Source of the DNA: Candidatus Sivonenia alaskensis PMM_0068
Lineage (GTDB): Bacteria > Cyanobacteriota > Cyanobacteriia > Gloeobacterales > PMM-0068
DNA length: 51,958 nucleotides
Reading direction: 5' to 3'
Assembly: GCA_949127685.1 (NCBI GenBank)
Contig: CASBPW010000100.1
Coordinates: 1 to 51,958 of the forward strand
Below, one piece after another: positions 42,646-51,944 of this stretch. Positions within the stretch are counted from its first letter, which is position 1, and every line of letters begins with the position of its first letter. The notes below the pieces were generated by a model that saw only the letters and a list, made by a program, of their open reading frames with translations, had not been told where the DNA came from and ran no database searches. Both the position numbers and the translations under genes were made by a program.

Positions 42646-44184
42646 ATGGAAGCGGATTACCTGATTGTAGGTAGTGGATTGTCGGCCCTAGTGTTTGGGG
42701 CGTTGATGGCAAACTCTGGGAAGGCTGTGCAAATTTTAGAGGCCCATGAACATCCAGGCGGTTTTGGTCATACGTTTACCATGGCCAAAAAATATACTTT
42801 TAATGCTCAATTTCATTACGTTTGGGACTGTGGGGAAGGGCAAACCGTCCAAAAAGTCCTGAAAAAACTGGGCTTAGCTACAGACGTGACCTTCACGCGG
42901 TATGACCCTAAAGGTTTTGATCACATGCGGATGCCGGGCTATTCCCTGGAAATTCCCTCCGAGAACCCTGAGCTGATCGATCGACTTTCTGCACTCTTCC
43001 CTAAGGATGCAGAGAAAATTCGTAAATTTATTGTGGAAGTCCAAAAAACCAGTGAGGGCATGAGGAAATTATCCCCTCCCGTGAACTTTGCGGATGCACT
43101 CAAGCATTTGGATGAAGTTTTCTGTGCCGTCCTCTATCTGAACAGTACACTCCAGGATGTTTTTGATAAGTTTGACCTACCGCAAGAAGCGCAAACCCTT
43201 TTAGCCTTGCAATGGCCTGATTTTCTCCTACCCCCAGACCAACTTTCTTTCTTCGCCTGGGTGATCTTATTCACAGGATATCAACAAGGCGCTTTCTATC
43301 CTGAGCAGCACTTTGAGCATGTGATTGAATCCTTGGTCAAAGTTATCGAAAGGCATGGGGGCGAGGTTCTACTCAATCAGGAAGTCACCAATTTCGTGGT
43401 CAAAGATAAACAAGTAATGGGAGTCAAGGCAACCGATCTCGTCACCCATCGAACGCATGAATTCACAGGCAAAACGATTATCTGCAACATGGACCCTAAA
43501 AAAGCAGCTCAGATGATCGGACCAGAAAATTTCTCTAGCTCGATTCGCCAGAAGCTTAATTATGATTATTCGCCCTCCAACTACATGGCTTACTGTGTCG
43601 TAAAAGATATAGATCTCCGAGAATATGGATTTGGGAAATGGAATACCTTCCATACAGGTCATCAGGATTTGAATGAAGCTTTTTATCAGATGTATGAAAA
43701 GAATGATTATTCTAATCCAAGTTTTGCCATCACAACACCCACCTTGCTCACCGAAGAGAAACGAGATTGTCCAGAAGGTCATCAAATCGTTGAGTTCTTG
43801 ACCGTTGCTAATTATGAGTACTTCAAAAAACTAAATGACACCGATCGTAAGGCTTATAACCATAAAAAAGAGGAAATTCTGGATTCTATTCTAGATGTCG
43901 TAGAACAAAACTATGTCCCCAATTTTAGGAAACACATCGTTTTCAAAATCACGGGCAGTCCTACTACCAATGAGCGATTTTGCTGGTGTCCTCAGGGGAA
44001 TTCCTATGGTTCTAACCTAACGCCCCGCAATATGGGAATAGGCAGGCTGAATCATAAGACCTCGCTCAAGAATTTCTATTTCTGTAATGCTTCATCCGGT
44101 TATCCAGGTTTTGCTCCTACCTTTTGGACAGGAGCCCTCTTATATCAAAGATTGTCGGGAGATTTGATTTTATCGAAGGGCTAA
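42646..44184 (+). CDS. FAD-dependent oxidoreductase of the CRTISO/RetSat (phytoene desaturase-like) family
   Basis: 512 residues. The dinucleotide fold YLIVGSGLSALVFGALMANS with E-A-H-x-HPGGFGHTF opens the protein; the C-terminal FYFCNASSGYPGFAPTFWTGA is the flavin-binding end block of the family. Overall length and these blocks match carotene isomerase and retinol saturase-like proteins. Substrate is unknown: a carotenoid, another polyene or a lipid. The N-terminal NAQFHYVWDCGEG segment resembles RetSat/CRTISO more than CrtI. It is followed 53 bp later by a second flavoprotein. A small hairpin TGCCCC-AGCTA-GGGGCA lies at 42574-42590. Confidence 0.82.
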   Translation: MEADYLIVGSGLSALVFGALMANSGKAVQILEAHEHPGGFGHTFTMAKKYTFNAQFHYVWDCGEGQTVQKVLKKLGLATDVTFTRYDPKGFDHMRMPGYSLEIPSENPELIDRLSALFPKDAEKIRKFIVEVQKTSEGMRKLSPPVNFADALKHLDEVFCAVLYLNSTLQDVFDKFDLPQEAQTLLALQWPDFLLPPDQLSFFAWVILFTGYQQGAFYPEQHFEHVIESLVKVIERHGGEVLLNQEVTNFVVKDKQVMGVKATDLVTHRTHEFTGKTIICNMDPKKAAQMIGPENFSSSIRQKLNYDYSPSNYMAYCVVKDIDLREYGFGKWNTFHTGHQDLNEAFYQMYEKNDYSNPSFAITTPTLLTEEKRDCPEGHQIVEFLTVANYEYFKKLNDTDRKAYNHKKEEILDSILDVVEQNYVPNFRKHIVFKITGSPTTNERFCWCPQGNSYGSNLTPRNMGIGRLNHKTSLKNFYFCNASSGYPGFAPTFWTGALLYQRLSGDLILSKG

Positions 44185-44237
44185 AGCGCTTATAAAGACT
44201 GATTGGTACATACATTCTCTTAGGTCAATGGTGAAAT

Positions 44238-45452
44238 ATGAAAATTGCTATTATTGGCGGTGGTGCAAGCGGCATGGTAACGGCCTATTTGCTCGATAGA
44301 AATGAGCATCATGTCACCGTTTTTGAAAGACAACCGATTTTGGGTGGGCATATTCGCACCTTAAATAAAAATGTCCCTTTCAGCCAGTCGGAGCCTGGAC
44401 TTTTTTTAGAAGCAGGCGTACTTGAATTTCCCCGTAAGTTTCAAAATTTTCTGGCTTTAATGGAAGAACTAGGTATTGAATTAGAACCTGTCGAAATTGG
44501 ATCCGCGTTGTATTTAAAAGATGGGAATCACTTTCTTTCGCCTGAAGTGATCCGGAAGAACTTCACAGGATGGCAACGCATCGTCGAATATCTTCGGCTT
44601 GAAAGTCTCTATGCCCGTTCTCTTGGACTGTGGCTAGAATTGCGTTCCCCCAAAGTGCAGGAACTATATGATCAATCTCTATCTCAATTTATGAAGATTC
44701 CAGCAATTGGGAATGACTGGCTCAAATTGCTGACGATGTATAGTTACTCGATGCCTTTTGAACTCATGGACAATTTCCCGGCAGCCCTAGCAGTTCCAGC
44801 TATGTTGGATTATGTTTATGTGGACTGGCTACGCATTAAAGGAGGAGTTTATTCCTACATTGAAAAAATTCTGGAACGCTTTAAGGGGGATATTTTACTC
44901 GGGGTAGAGGTTACAGAAATTTCTAGAACTCCTAATCCCGTTACGATTAGGCTGTCGGATGGGAAAACGCAACAGTTTGACAAAGTTGTTTTTGCTACGC
45001 CGCCTGACCAGGTGATGGAGTTATTGTCCGATCCGACCCCTGAAGAAACTAAACGGTTTTCTCCCTGGAAGCGCAACCAGGCAACCACAGTTATCCATAC
45101 GGATACTTCAATGTATGCCCAGCATGGTATCAAGCACCTATCAGAATTTGATTTTTTCCAAACAGATAAGGGTTGGGGTTATAACGCCTATCTCAATCAG
45201 CTTTGTGGAATATCATCCCCTCTTGCCTATAACCTGGCATTCAACCTGAATGATTGGATTGCGCAAGACAAAATTCTCCATACGCAAGAACATCATACTC
45301 CGCTATATACGGTTGAGGCTTTCAAGTACAGAGATGAGGTTGCCCGCACCAATGGGGAACATGATACGTACCATGCGGGAGCTTATCTTGGCGATGGGTT
45401 GCATGAAGGAGCGATTACCTCTGCCATACGGGTTGCTGAGTTAATCGGATAG
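44238..45452 (+). CDS. FAD-dependent amine-oxidase-like protein (COG2907 type)
   Basis: 404 residues. The N-terminal IAIIGGGASGMVTAYLLDRN and FERQPILGGHIRT form the FAD fold; VVFATPPDQVMELLSDPTPEE and the VIHTDTSMYAQ segment match the COG2907 group of NAD/FAD-binding oxidoreductases, whose known neighbours elsewhere are fatty-acid-modifying genes (cyclopropane synthase, DUF1365). The C-terminal end block is YHAGAYLGDGLHEGAITSAI. Probably co-transcribed with the CRTISO-like gene, acting on the same or sequential lipid/polyene substrate. That link is inference. Confidence 0.82.
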   Translation: MKIAIIGGGASGMVTAYLLDRNEHHVTVFERQPILGGHIRTLNKNVPFSQSEPGLFLEAGVLEFPRKFQNFLALMEELGIELEPVEIGSALYLKDGNHFLSPEVIRKNFTGWQRIVEYLRLESLYARSLGLWLELRSPKVQELYDQSLSQFMKIPAIGNDWLKLLTMYSYSMPFELMDNFPAALAVPAMLDYVYVDWLRIKGGVYSYIEKILERFKGDILLGVEVTEISRTPNPVTIRLSDGKTQQFDKVVFATPPDQVMELLSDPTPEETKRFSPWKRNQATTVIHTDTSMYAQHGIKHLSEFDFFQTDKGWGYNAYLNQLCGISSPLAYNLAFNLNDWIAQDKILHTQEHHTPLYTVEAFKYRDEVARTNGEHDTYHAGAYLGDGLHEGAITSAIRVAELIG

Positions 45453-45468
45453 GATTCGGGATAGGCAA

Positions 45469-46911
45469 TTAATGAATATAAGGATTTTGTAACTGTTTGA
45501 CTAGCGTATTGAATGGCTCCCAATTGTCATCATAGGTAATATGAGCCCAAACTTCCTCAATTGCAGGTCTTGAAAGCACTGTCTTGGGATTGTGCTGACG
45601 TAAGCATTGAATAATAATCGCCATCTCAGATTCTTGGAACTGAGATAATAGATGGTGATACCGAGCCCGCCAAGATTCTGAATAAGCGGCTTGATATAGA
45701 TAACTATCTTGGAAAATATACTCAGGACCTTTTTGCCAATCGGGAGAAAAATGTTCGGTAAGTTCAGTAAAGAATTGGTGATAACCTATTTCTGTATCTT
45801 TAAGCAATTTAAGTGTTAAGAACAATAGCTCTTGCAACTCAGGAGTAATTGCTTGATTAAATCCTAATTTGCTCAGCATTCTCTGTGTATAGGCAGCACT
45901 ATAGCGCTCCTCAAAAGTAGCAAGGCCGACTTCCATATCAGCCATAGAAAGCACCGCTTCTAGTGGGGTTTGAAGCATTTTCAAATTCCATTGGCAGATA
46001 GCAGGCTGATTGCCATAGCTATAGCGGCCATAATGGTCAAAATAGGCGGCTGTAAATAGAGGATTGTAGCGATCCATAAAGGCATAGGGACCATAATCAA
46101 AACTTTCCCCCGTAATGGACATGTTATCGGTGTTTAGAACTGCATGGCAAAAGCCTAAAGACATCCATTGAGCACACAATTCTGCAGTTCTACCAACAAG
46201 CTCTGTATAGAACAAAGCATAGCCCTCTTTTTCTGTTTGCAGATGAGGATAATACTGTTCAATAACGTGGTCTAAAAGAATTTTGACTAAGTCTCCACGC
46301 CCCAGATAATCTAATCGTTCAAATGTGCCAAAACGAATATGGGAGCGACTAAAACGGACCATGACCGATGAGCGAGTTGGGGAGGGTTCGTCCCCACGGA
46401 ATAAAGGTTCTCCCGTTTCAATCAGACTCAGACAACGGGAAGTGCGAACGCCCAAAGCATGGAGTGCTTCTGACGCTAGTACTTCACGCACGCCCCCTTT
46501 CAGGGTCAGTCTGCCATCCGCCGTTCTAGAGTAAGGAGTGGTACCTGAACCTTTGGTTCCAAAGTCGTAGAGTTCTCCATCTATCCCTCGAACCTGACCA
46601 TAGAGGAACCCTCTGCCATCTCCTAGGCGGGGATTGTATTCTCCAAACTGATAACCGTGATAGCACAGCGCCAGTAAGGGCCGTCTACCTTGAAACTTCC
46701 CTAGCGCCTCTATAAAGTGCTCATCGTTTACCCCAGAAGGTTCTAGGCCCAGCTTAGCCAGAACAGCATCATTGCGAAACCGGAGCAGATGTTTGGGAAA
46801 TTCAGCAGGCTCTACTTCATCAAAATATTGACTTCCCAACGCCTCGATAGCAGGCTCGTAATTCAGTTCAAGTAAGGGATTTCCCACGGGCTTCTTTATG
46901 TTGGGCAACAT
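45469..46911 (-). CDS. selO: SelO-type protein adenylyltransferase (YdiU, UPF0061)
   Basis: 480 residues. A pseudokinase-fold enzyme that transfers AMP to Ser/Thr/Tyr of proteins, linked to redox homeostasis. Matches: GDGRGFLYGQV, DFGTKGSGTTPYSRTADGRL, LKGGVREVLASEALHALGV, CHAVLNTDNMSITGESFDYG and FMDRYNP, the nucleotide and metal-binding set. The terminal Cys that is a selenocysteine in eukaryotic SelO is not present. Length is normal for the bacterial family. Convergent with the flavoprotein gene, 16 bp apart. Confidence 0.93.
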   Translation of the reverse strand: MLPNIKKPVGNPLLELNYEPAIEALGSQYFDEVEPAEFPKHLLRFRNDAVLAKLGLEPSGVNDEHFIEALGKFQGRRPLLALCYHGYQFGEYNPRLGDGRGFLYGQVRGIDGELYDFGTKGSGTTPYSRTADGRLTLKGGVREVLASEALHALGVRTSRCLSLIETGEPLFRGDEPSPTRSSVMVRFSRSHIRFGTFERLDYLGRGDLVKILLDHVIEQYYPHLQTEKEGYALFYTELVGRTAELCAQWMSLGFCHAVLNTDNMSITGESFDYGPYAFMDRYNPLFTAAYFDHYGRYSYGNQPAICQWNLKMLQTPLEAVLSMADMEVGLATFEERYSAAYTQRMLSKLGFNQAITPELQELLFLTLKLLKDTEIGYHQFFTELTEHFSPDWQKGPEYIFQDSYLYQAAYSESWRARYHHLLSQFQESEMAIIIQCLRQHNPKTVLSRPAIEEVWAHITYDDNWEPFNTLVKQLQNPYIH

Positions 46912-46975
46912 TCATCTTAAGGCACCCTTCCCTGCTTGGCGGGACGCATGGCATAGGGGCGAGGGTGAAGAAAGA

Positions 46976-47539
46976 CTAAAAGGACGAACCTGGCTGCTTG
47001 AGAAATTCTTCTTCTTCCGGAGTATTGGCCCGCCCCAAGATCTTGTTGCGATGAGGAAAGCGACCAAACCGCGCAATCACTGCTTGGTGCTTGAACGCAT
47101 AGTCCGTCACATCTTCTATTTGAAGGGCTCGTATCCTCTGAACAGCTTGGTGTTGATGTTCCAGATGTTCGCTATGTTCAAAGGGCAAATAGATAAACAT
47201 CCGCTGAATGGGCGGTAATTCTAGGTCAAAGCCTTGTGCTATGGCATACTGCGCAATGGCAAGAGCTTGGCTATCCGTAGTAAACGACTGAGCCTCACCC
47301 CGGAACATGTTGCGGGGGAACTGGTCTAACAGCAAAATCAAGGCCAAACAGCCCTGAGTAGTTTCCTGCCAATCCCTGAGTTTCCCTGCGGCAGCCAGCT
47401 CATAATCTGTCTGGAAATGAGTGCGAATCGTTTGGTCAAAACTTGGATTTTTAGCGAACCAAACCTTCCGACGTTGCGCATACTCCGCTTGTTCATTTTG
47501 CGCAAACCAAAAATCCAGAATTTTATCAACGCGCGTCAT
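46976..47539 (-). CDS. DUF924-family protein
   Basis: 187 residues. The DUF924 pattern is clear: ILDFWFAQN at the start, RRKVWFAKNPSFDQTIRTHF, LALILLLDQFPRNMFRG, and MFIYLPFEHSEHLEHQ. The family is all-helical (TPR-like) and widespread, without a proven function. There is no export signal. It lies 64 bp upstream of selO on the same strand, so the two may be co-transcribed. Confidence 0.9.
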   Translation of the reverse strand: MTRVDKILDFWFAQNEQAEYAQRRKVWFAKNPSFDQTIRTHFQTDYELAAAGKLRDWQETTQGCLALILLLDQFPRNMFRGEAQSFTTDSQALAIAQYAIAQGFDLELPPIQRMFIYLPFEHSEHLEHQHQAVQRIRALQIEDVTDYAFKHQAVIARFGRFPHRNKILGRANTPEEEEFLKQPGSSF

Positions 47540-47609
47540 AATAGTGCTCAGAAGTCTGTCCTTGCTTCACTCGCGATTCCAGAGGGTCCTCCTGCACTGA
47601 GCTCTTTGG

Positions 47610-47714
47610 TCAAGGGGCTGCCTGGGACGGGAGCTGTGCTTGTGCAGGTGAAGCCAAGCCTATGGCTCCTAAAACGACCAAACTCGCCGCCGATTTCCCT
47701 AATAGCTTGAATAA
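47610..47714 (-). pseudogene. Signal-peptide remnant of an exported protein
   Basis: A 34-codon in-frame stretch reads LFKLLGKSAASLVVLGAIGL and ASPAQAQLPSQAAP and then TGA. It is a textbook signal peptide (basic start, hydrophobic core, ASPAQAQ cleavage site) like those of cyanobacterial outer-membrane porins, yet it has no ATG (TAA lies seven codons upstream) and no mature protein. It is probably the 5' scar of a lost gene. Confidence 0.45.
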
Positions 47715-47792
47715 TACAGACCGCCTTTAAAAAGGATTTGTAATACATCTATTGTAGAAGTTTCTTTCTAAAGATCTTGTACTTTGCACTAT

Positions 47793-48857
<1,065 letters not shown>

Positions 48858-49033
48858 AGTTCTTTTTACCTCATGATGCTCTACAGGTACAGTAACGTTT
48901 GTGACCGCGCTAGTGTTTTGTGCGCTTCCTGGGTGCGGCTCAAAGCTTTTCATAAATTTTTTTTCTGCTTTAGTCTTCTGGCCGAGAGAGAGGACAATAG
49001 AAATAGTTAGCTGTCCACCGATTTGGGTCCGTT

Positions 49034-49477
49034 ATGCATCATCAGGTACTCTTTCATCTTGCCTTTCCCATTGGCGACCTTACCCAAGCCAAACAATTCT
49101 ATGCCAATGACTTAGGATGTGAAATAGGGAGAGAGACGGCCAATTCTGTCATTTTCAATATGCATGGGCACCAGTTAGTCGCCCATGTGACGAAAGAGCC
49201 ACTTATGCCCCAAAAAGGTATCTATCCCCGGCATTTTGGCTTGATTTTTAGTGATGAATCAGATTGGCAAGCCTTGCTCAAACATGCTCAAGAGAAAGGA
49301 CTGGCTTTCTATGAGGAGGACAAACTGCGCTATGAGGGATTGCCTTTAGAGCACCGTACGTTCTTTCTGGAAGATCCCTTTCATAATTTGCTGGAATTTA
49401 AGTTTTACCGTCATCCCTCGGCGATCTTCGGTCACCAGGATTATGCCCAGGTAGGTGATTCCTGGGAGTTCCCGTAA
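49034..49477 (+). CDS. VOC-superfamily (glyoxalase/dioxygenase-like) protein
   Basis: 147 residues with the paired beta-alpha-beta-beta-beta modules: FHLAFPIGDLTQAKQFYAND (metal His8), HGHQLVAHV, YPRHFGLIFSDESDW (second His) and FFLEDPFHNLLEFKFY (metal Glu). The H-H-E metal set looks complete. This subgroup, about 145 residues and starting with FHLAFPV-D-AK-FY, is found widely and is annotated only as dioxygenase-like; substrate unknown. Confidence 0.9.
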   Translation: MHHQVLFHLAFPIGDLTQAKQFYANDLGCEIGRETANSVIFNMHGHQLVAHVTKEPLMPQKGIYPRHFGLIFSDESDWQALLKHAQEKGLAFYEEDKLRYEGLPLEHRTFFLEDPFHNLLEFKFYRHPSAIFGHQDYAQVGDSWEFP

Positions 49478-49535
49478 ATTATCCCCACCGATAGCTGAAA
49501 TATTCCACTCGGCTTTTCCGGGAAGCGCTAATTGC

Positions 49536-49979
49536 TCACTGAGAGACTTCTAAGTGATGCACTAGAGCCTGAAGACCTAACCGATAACTTTCAGCTCCAA
49601 AACCTGAAATCTGTCCCACGGCTACAGGGGCGATAAATGAATGGTGGCGAAAGGATTCGCGCTTATGGATATTGCTCAGATGCACTTCCACCACGGGTAC
49701 ACCTACGCCGCTGATCGCGTCCCGCAGGGCCACACTGGTATGGGTATAACCGCCAGGGTTGAATACGATGCCATCGTGGCGGTTAAGGGCTTGCTGAATA
49801 GTGTCGATCAGGGCCCCCTCATGATTTGACTGAAAAAATTCGACGGACACCCCTAATTTAAGGGCATCCGTCTTTAAGAGTTCTTCTATTTTTGGCAGGG
49901 TCAAACACCCATAAGTCTCAGGCTCGCGCGCTCCCAAAAGGTTTAAGTTCGGGCCATGCAGGATCAGTATGGATAACAA
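49536..49979 (-). CDS. aroQ: Type II 3-dehydroquinate dehydratase
   Basis: 147 residues. Third step of the shikimate pathway. Matches: ILHGPNLNLLGAREPETYG (catalytic Tyr23), FFQSNHEGALIDTIQ, FNPGGYTHTSVALRDAI, VEVHLSNIHKRESFRHHS (catalytic His and substrate Arg) and GFGAESYRLGLQAL. Length is typical of the dodecameric enzyme. A 42-residue gene ends 7 bp upstream on the same strand. Confidence 0.96.
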   Translation of the reverse strand: MLSILILHGPNLNLLGAREPETYGCLTLPKIEELLKTDALKLGVSVEFFQSNHEGALIDTIQQALNRHDGIVFNPGGYTHTSVALRDAISGVGVPVVEVHLSNIHKRESFRHHSFIAPVAVGQISGFGAESYRLGLQALVHHLEVSQ

Positions 49980-49985
49980 AGTCGA

Positions 49986-50114
49986 TTAACGCCGACGAGG
50001 GTATTGCTCTCGAACGGGCACAGGAATGGGCACAAGGTCAGGTTGAGGAGGAGGGCCAAAGAGCTCAGAGATTTTTTCCATAGCTTCGAGAATTTTCTTG
50101 ATTGCCTTTCGCAT
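49986..50114 (-). CDS. Small 42-residue basic protein
   Basis: 42 residues from ATG 50114: MRKAIKKILEAMEKISELFG, then PPPQPDLVPIPVPVREQYPR and RR. An amphipathic charged helix is followed by a proline-rich tail ending in Arg-Arg-Arg. It lies 6 bp upstream of aroQ on the same strand, so it is probably co-transcribed with it. No ribosome binding site is clear and no family is known to me. Confidence 0.5.
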   Translation of the reverse strand: MRKAIKKILEAMEKISELFGPPPQPDLVPIPVPVREQYPRRR

Positions 50115-50436
50115 GACGGGAAATAGCCTTTCTAAGATGTCGGAGTGCCTAACAAGTCCATATTAGCAGCTCTATTTGTTCTGTGTTCAATGTTTATTAG
50201 ATTCATAAAAAGCCCCTGAGAAGTATACGCCTGTGGATAAGTGTGAGAGGTCTCTGACCCGTAGGCCAATCGGCTGTGGATATTAGTACATAAGCCTCTA
50301 AGTGATCCCCGAGTCCTCCAGGGGATCACTTAGAGGCTTATGTTTACCAGGGCTTTCGGTCTCTGGTTAGCCCGTATGAACACTGATTAAGATTTAAGTC
50401 AATTAAGATTTAGGACAGTCATTGAGCAAGGTGCGC
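50115..50436. other. Non-coding region with large hairpin and short direct repeats
   Basis: No gene is supported. The 23-bp perfect hairpin is given separately. The 11-mer ATTAAGATTTA occurs at 50386-50396 and 50402-50412, 16 bp apart, just past the cinA stop. Confidence 0.6.
50288..50343. repeat. Long perfect inverted repeat (23-bp stem, 10-nt loop)
   Basis: The arm at 50288-50310 (ACATAAGCCTCTAAG then TGATCCCC) is the exact reverse complement of 50321-50343; the loop is GAGTCCTCCA. There is no T-run on either side, so a plain terminator is less likely than a repeat element, a structured RNA or a protein-binding palindrome. Confidence 0.85.
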
Positions 50437-51699
50437 TTACAAAAAATGACGTATCCGGTCTAGGGCCGACTGTACGCTGAGCCAACGGATCCATTCTCGG
50501 CTACGGTCTTCGCCGAAGTGATATTCGAAGGTCTCTGCGACTTCAGGGCCGACAATCGCGATATGGACTAACCCAACGGGTTTAGCCTCAGTGCCTCCGG
50601 TTGGACCCGATACTCCTGTGATCCCAATCCCCCAATCGGCATGTAAATTTTTGCGGATAGCTTGAGCCATTTGGAGGGCAACGAGGCTACTGACTGCGCC
50701 CTGTTCCTCTAGAATTTGAGGATCTACGCCCAATTGTTCGGTTTTGACTTGGTTATAGTAAGCTATGGCCCCGCCCACAAAAAAGCGGGAACTCCCGGAA
50801 GTATCGGTGAGGGCTTTTGCCAACCAGCCTCCGGTGCAGGATTCTGCTACGGCTAAGGTCTGTCCTTGTTGCGCTAAAAGTTCGCCCACGACAGAAGCTA
50901 ACGTGGCCTCATCCTCCCCAAAATAATACAATCCTCCCAATTCTTTGAGCGCTTGAACGGTTGGTTCTGCGATGGTTTTAGCCTGGTCGCGGTCTGGGGC
51001 TGAAGCTGTCACCCGTAGTTTGACGACCCCCATGCTGGCATAGGGGGCTACCGTTGGATTTTGCTGGTCCAGAAAGGCTTGGGCTTTTTCGGCTAGATCC
51101 GATTCACCGATGCCCCAGTAGAGTAAGGTCCGACTGTAAAAAACCCGACTGCCATAGCGTTGGGTTAAAAAAGGGACTGCAGTTTGCTGCCACATTGCTT
51201 TCATTTCGCTGGGCACGCCAGGGAATGTCAGGATCACAACGTCAGGGCGAGCTTCCCAGATGATCCCCGGTGCAGTTCCGGTTGGATTGGGTAAGACCAT
51301 GGCCCCTTTGGGAAAAGAAGCCTGTTTACGGTTGGAGGGACTCATCACCCGATTGCGTTTTTGGTAACGCAGCTCTAGCGCCTTCAAAATTTCTGGATGT
51401 TCTACCATCGCCACCCCAAAGTAGGAGGCCAAGGACTCATGGGTAAGGTCATCGGGGGTAGGGCCTAGTCCTCCGGTGGTGATCAGCACACCTGGCCCTC
51501 TCTCGCTCATCTGGTCTAGAACTTGATGAATGCGCCCGGTGTTGTCCCCCACCACCGTCTGGAGGAAATGGGAAATACCGAGTCCTGCCAGCTCCTGCGC
51601 CAGAAAAGTGGCATTGGTATTGACGATCTGACCAAGAAGCAGTTCGCTGCCAATACATAAGACTTCTGCACACGAAACTTCTACAGAGAATAGAGCCAC
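50437..51699 (-). CDS. cinA: CinA, competence/damage-inducible-type protein (nicotinamide nucleotide amidase + MoaB-like domain)
   Basis: 420 residues. The N-terminal MoCF/MoaB-like domain (VLCIGSELLLGQIVNTNATFLA, LITTGGLGPTPDDLTHE) hydrolyses ADP-ribose in characterised homologues; the C-terminal domain (VAESCTGGWLAKALTDTSGSS, then IGITGVSGPTGGTEAKPVG) is the NMN deamidase. Both active-site motifs look intact, so it should act in pyridine-nucleotide salvage. Cyanobacterial CinA has the same two-domain form. The N-terminus MALFSVEVSCAEVLCIG carries about eight residues before the usual start. Confidence 0.96.
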   Translation of the reverse strand: MALFSVEVSCAEVLCIGSELLLGQIVNTNATFLAQELAGLGISHFLQTVVGDNTGRIHQVLDQMSERGPGVLITTGGLGPTPDDLTHESLASYFGVAMVEHPEILKALELRYQKRNRVMSPSNRKQASFPKGAMVLPNPTGTAPGIIWEARPDVVILTFPGVPSEMKAMWQQTAVPFLTQRYGSRVFYSRTLLYWGIGESDLAEKAQAFLDQQNPTVAPYASMGVVKLRVTASAPDRDQAKTIAEPTVQALKELGGLYYFGEDEATLASVVGELLAQQGQTLAVAESCTGGWLAKALTDTSGSSRFFVGGAIAYYNQVKTEQLGVDPQILEEQGAVSSLVALQMAQAIRKNLHADWGIGITGVSGPTGGTEAKPVGLVHIAIVGPEVAETFEYHFGEDRSREWIRWLSVQSALDRIRHFL

Positions 51700-51837
51700 G
51701 ACTTTATCCTTAGCGTATCCGGGGCCATCTTAGTCTGGACAAGGTGGTAACAGCAAAAGCAATGTGGGTTTCGACTCCGCTCAGCCGAAGGGCAGCCGAC
51801 AAACCCTGTATTCGCTTCAACGGAGCCGATCATTTCC

Positions 51838-51843
51838 TATAAT
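51838..51843 (+). promoter_or_regulatory. -10 box candidate for the gene at the right edge
   Basis: Perfect TATAAT with a poor -35 (CTTCAA at 51815-51820, 17 bp spacer). It is followed by an 8-bp inverted repeat, AGGACGAT (51867-51874) with ATCGTCCT (51888-51895), that could be a leader hairpin or operator. Confidence 0.35.
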
Positions 51844-51944
51844 TCATAATGTATATTCCAATACAGAGGACGATCCTAGGCACTGTAATCGTCCTGAGAA
51901 CGTCTCTCTGGAAGCCTATTCACTCATTTGTCCTTGAAGGTCCT

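Noticed and set aside
51751..51800. GGTTTCGACTCCGCTCAGCC segment similar to dispersed cyanobacterial palindromes
   Set aside because: Only one copy is visible in this window, so a repeat family cannot be supported here.
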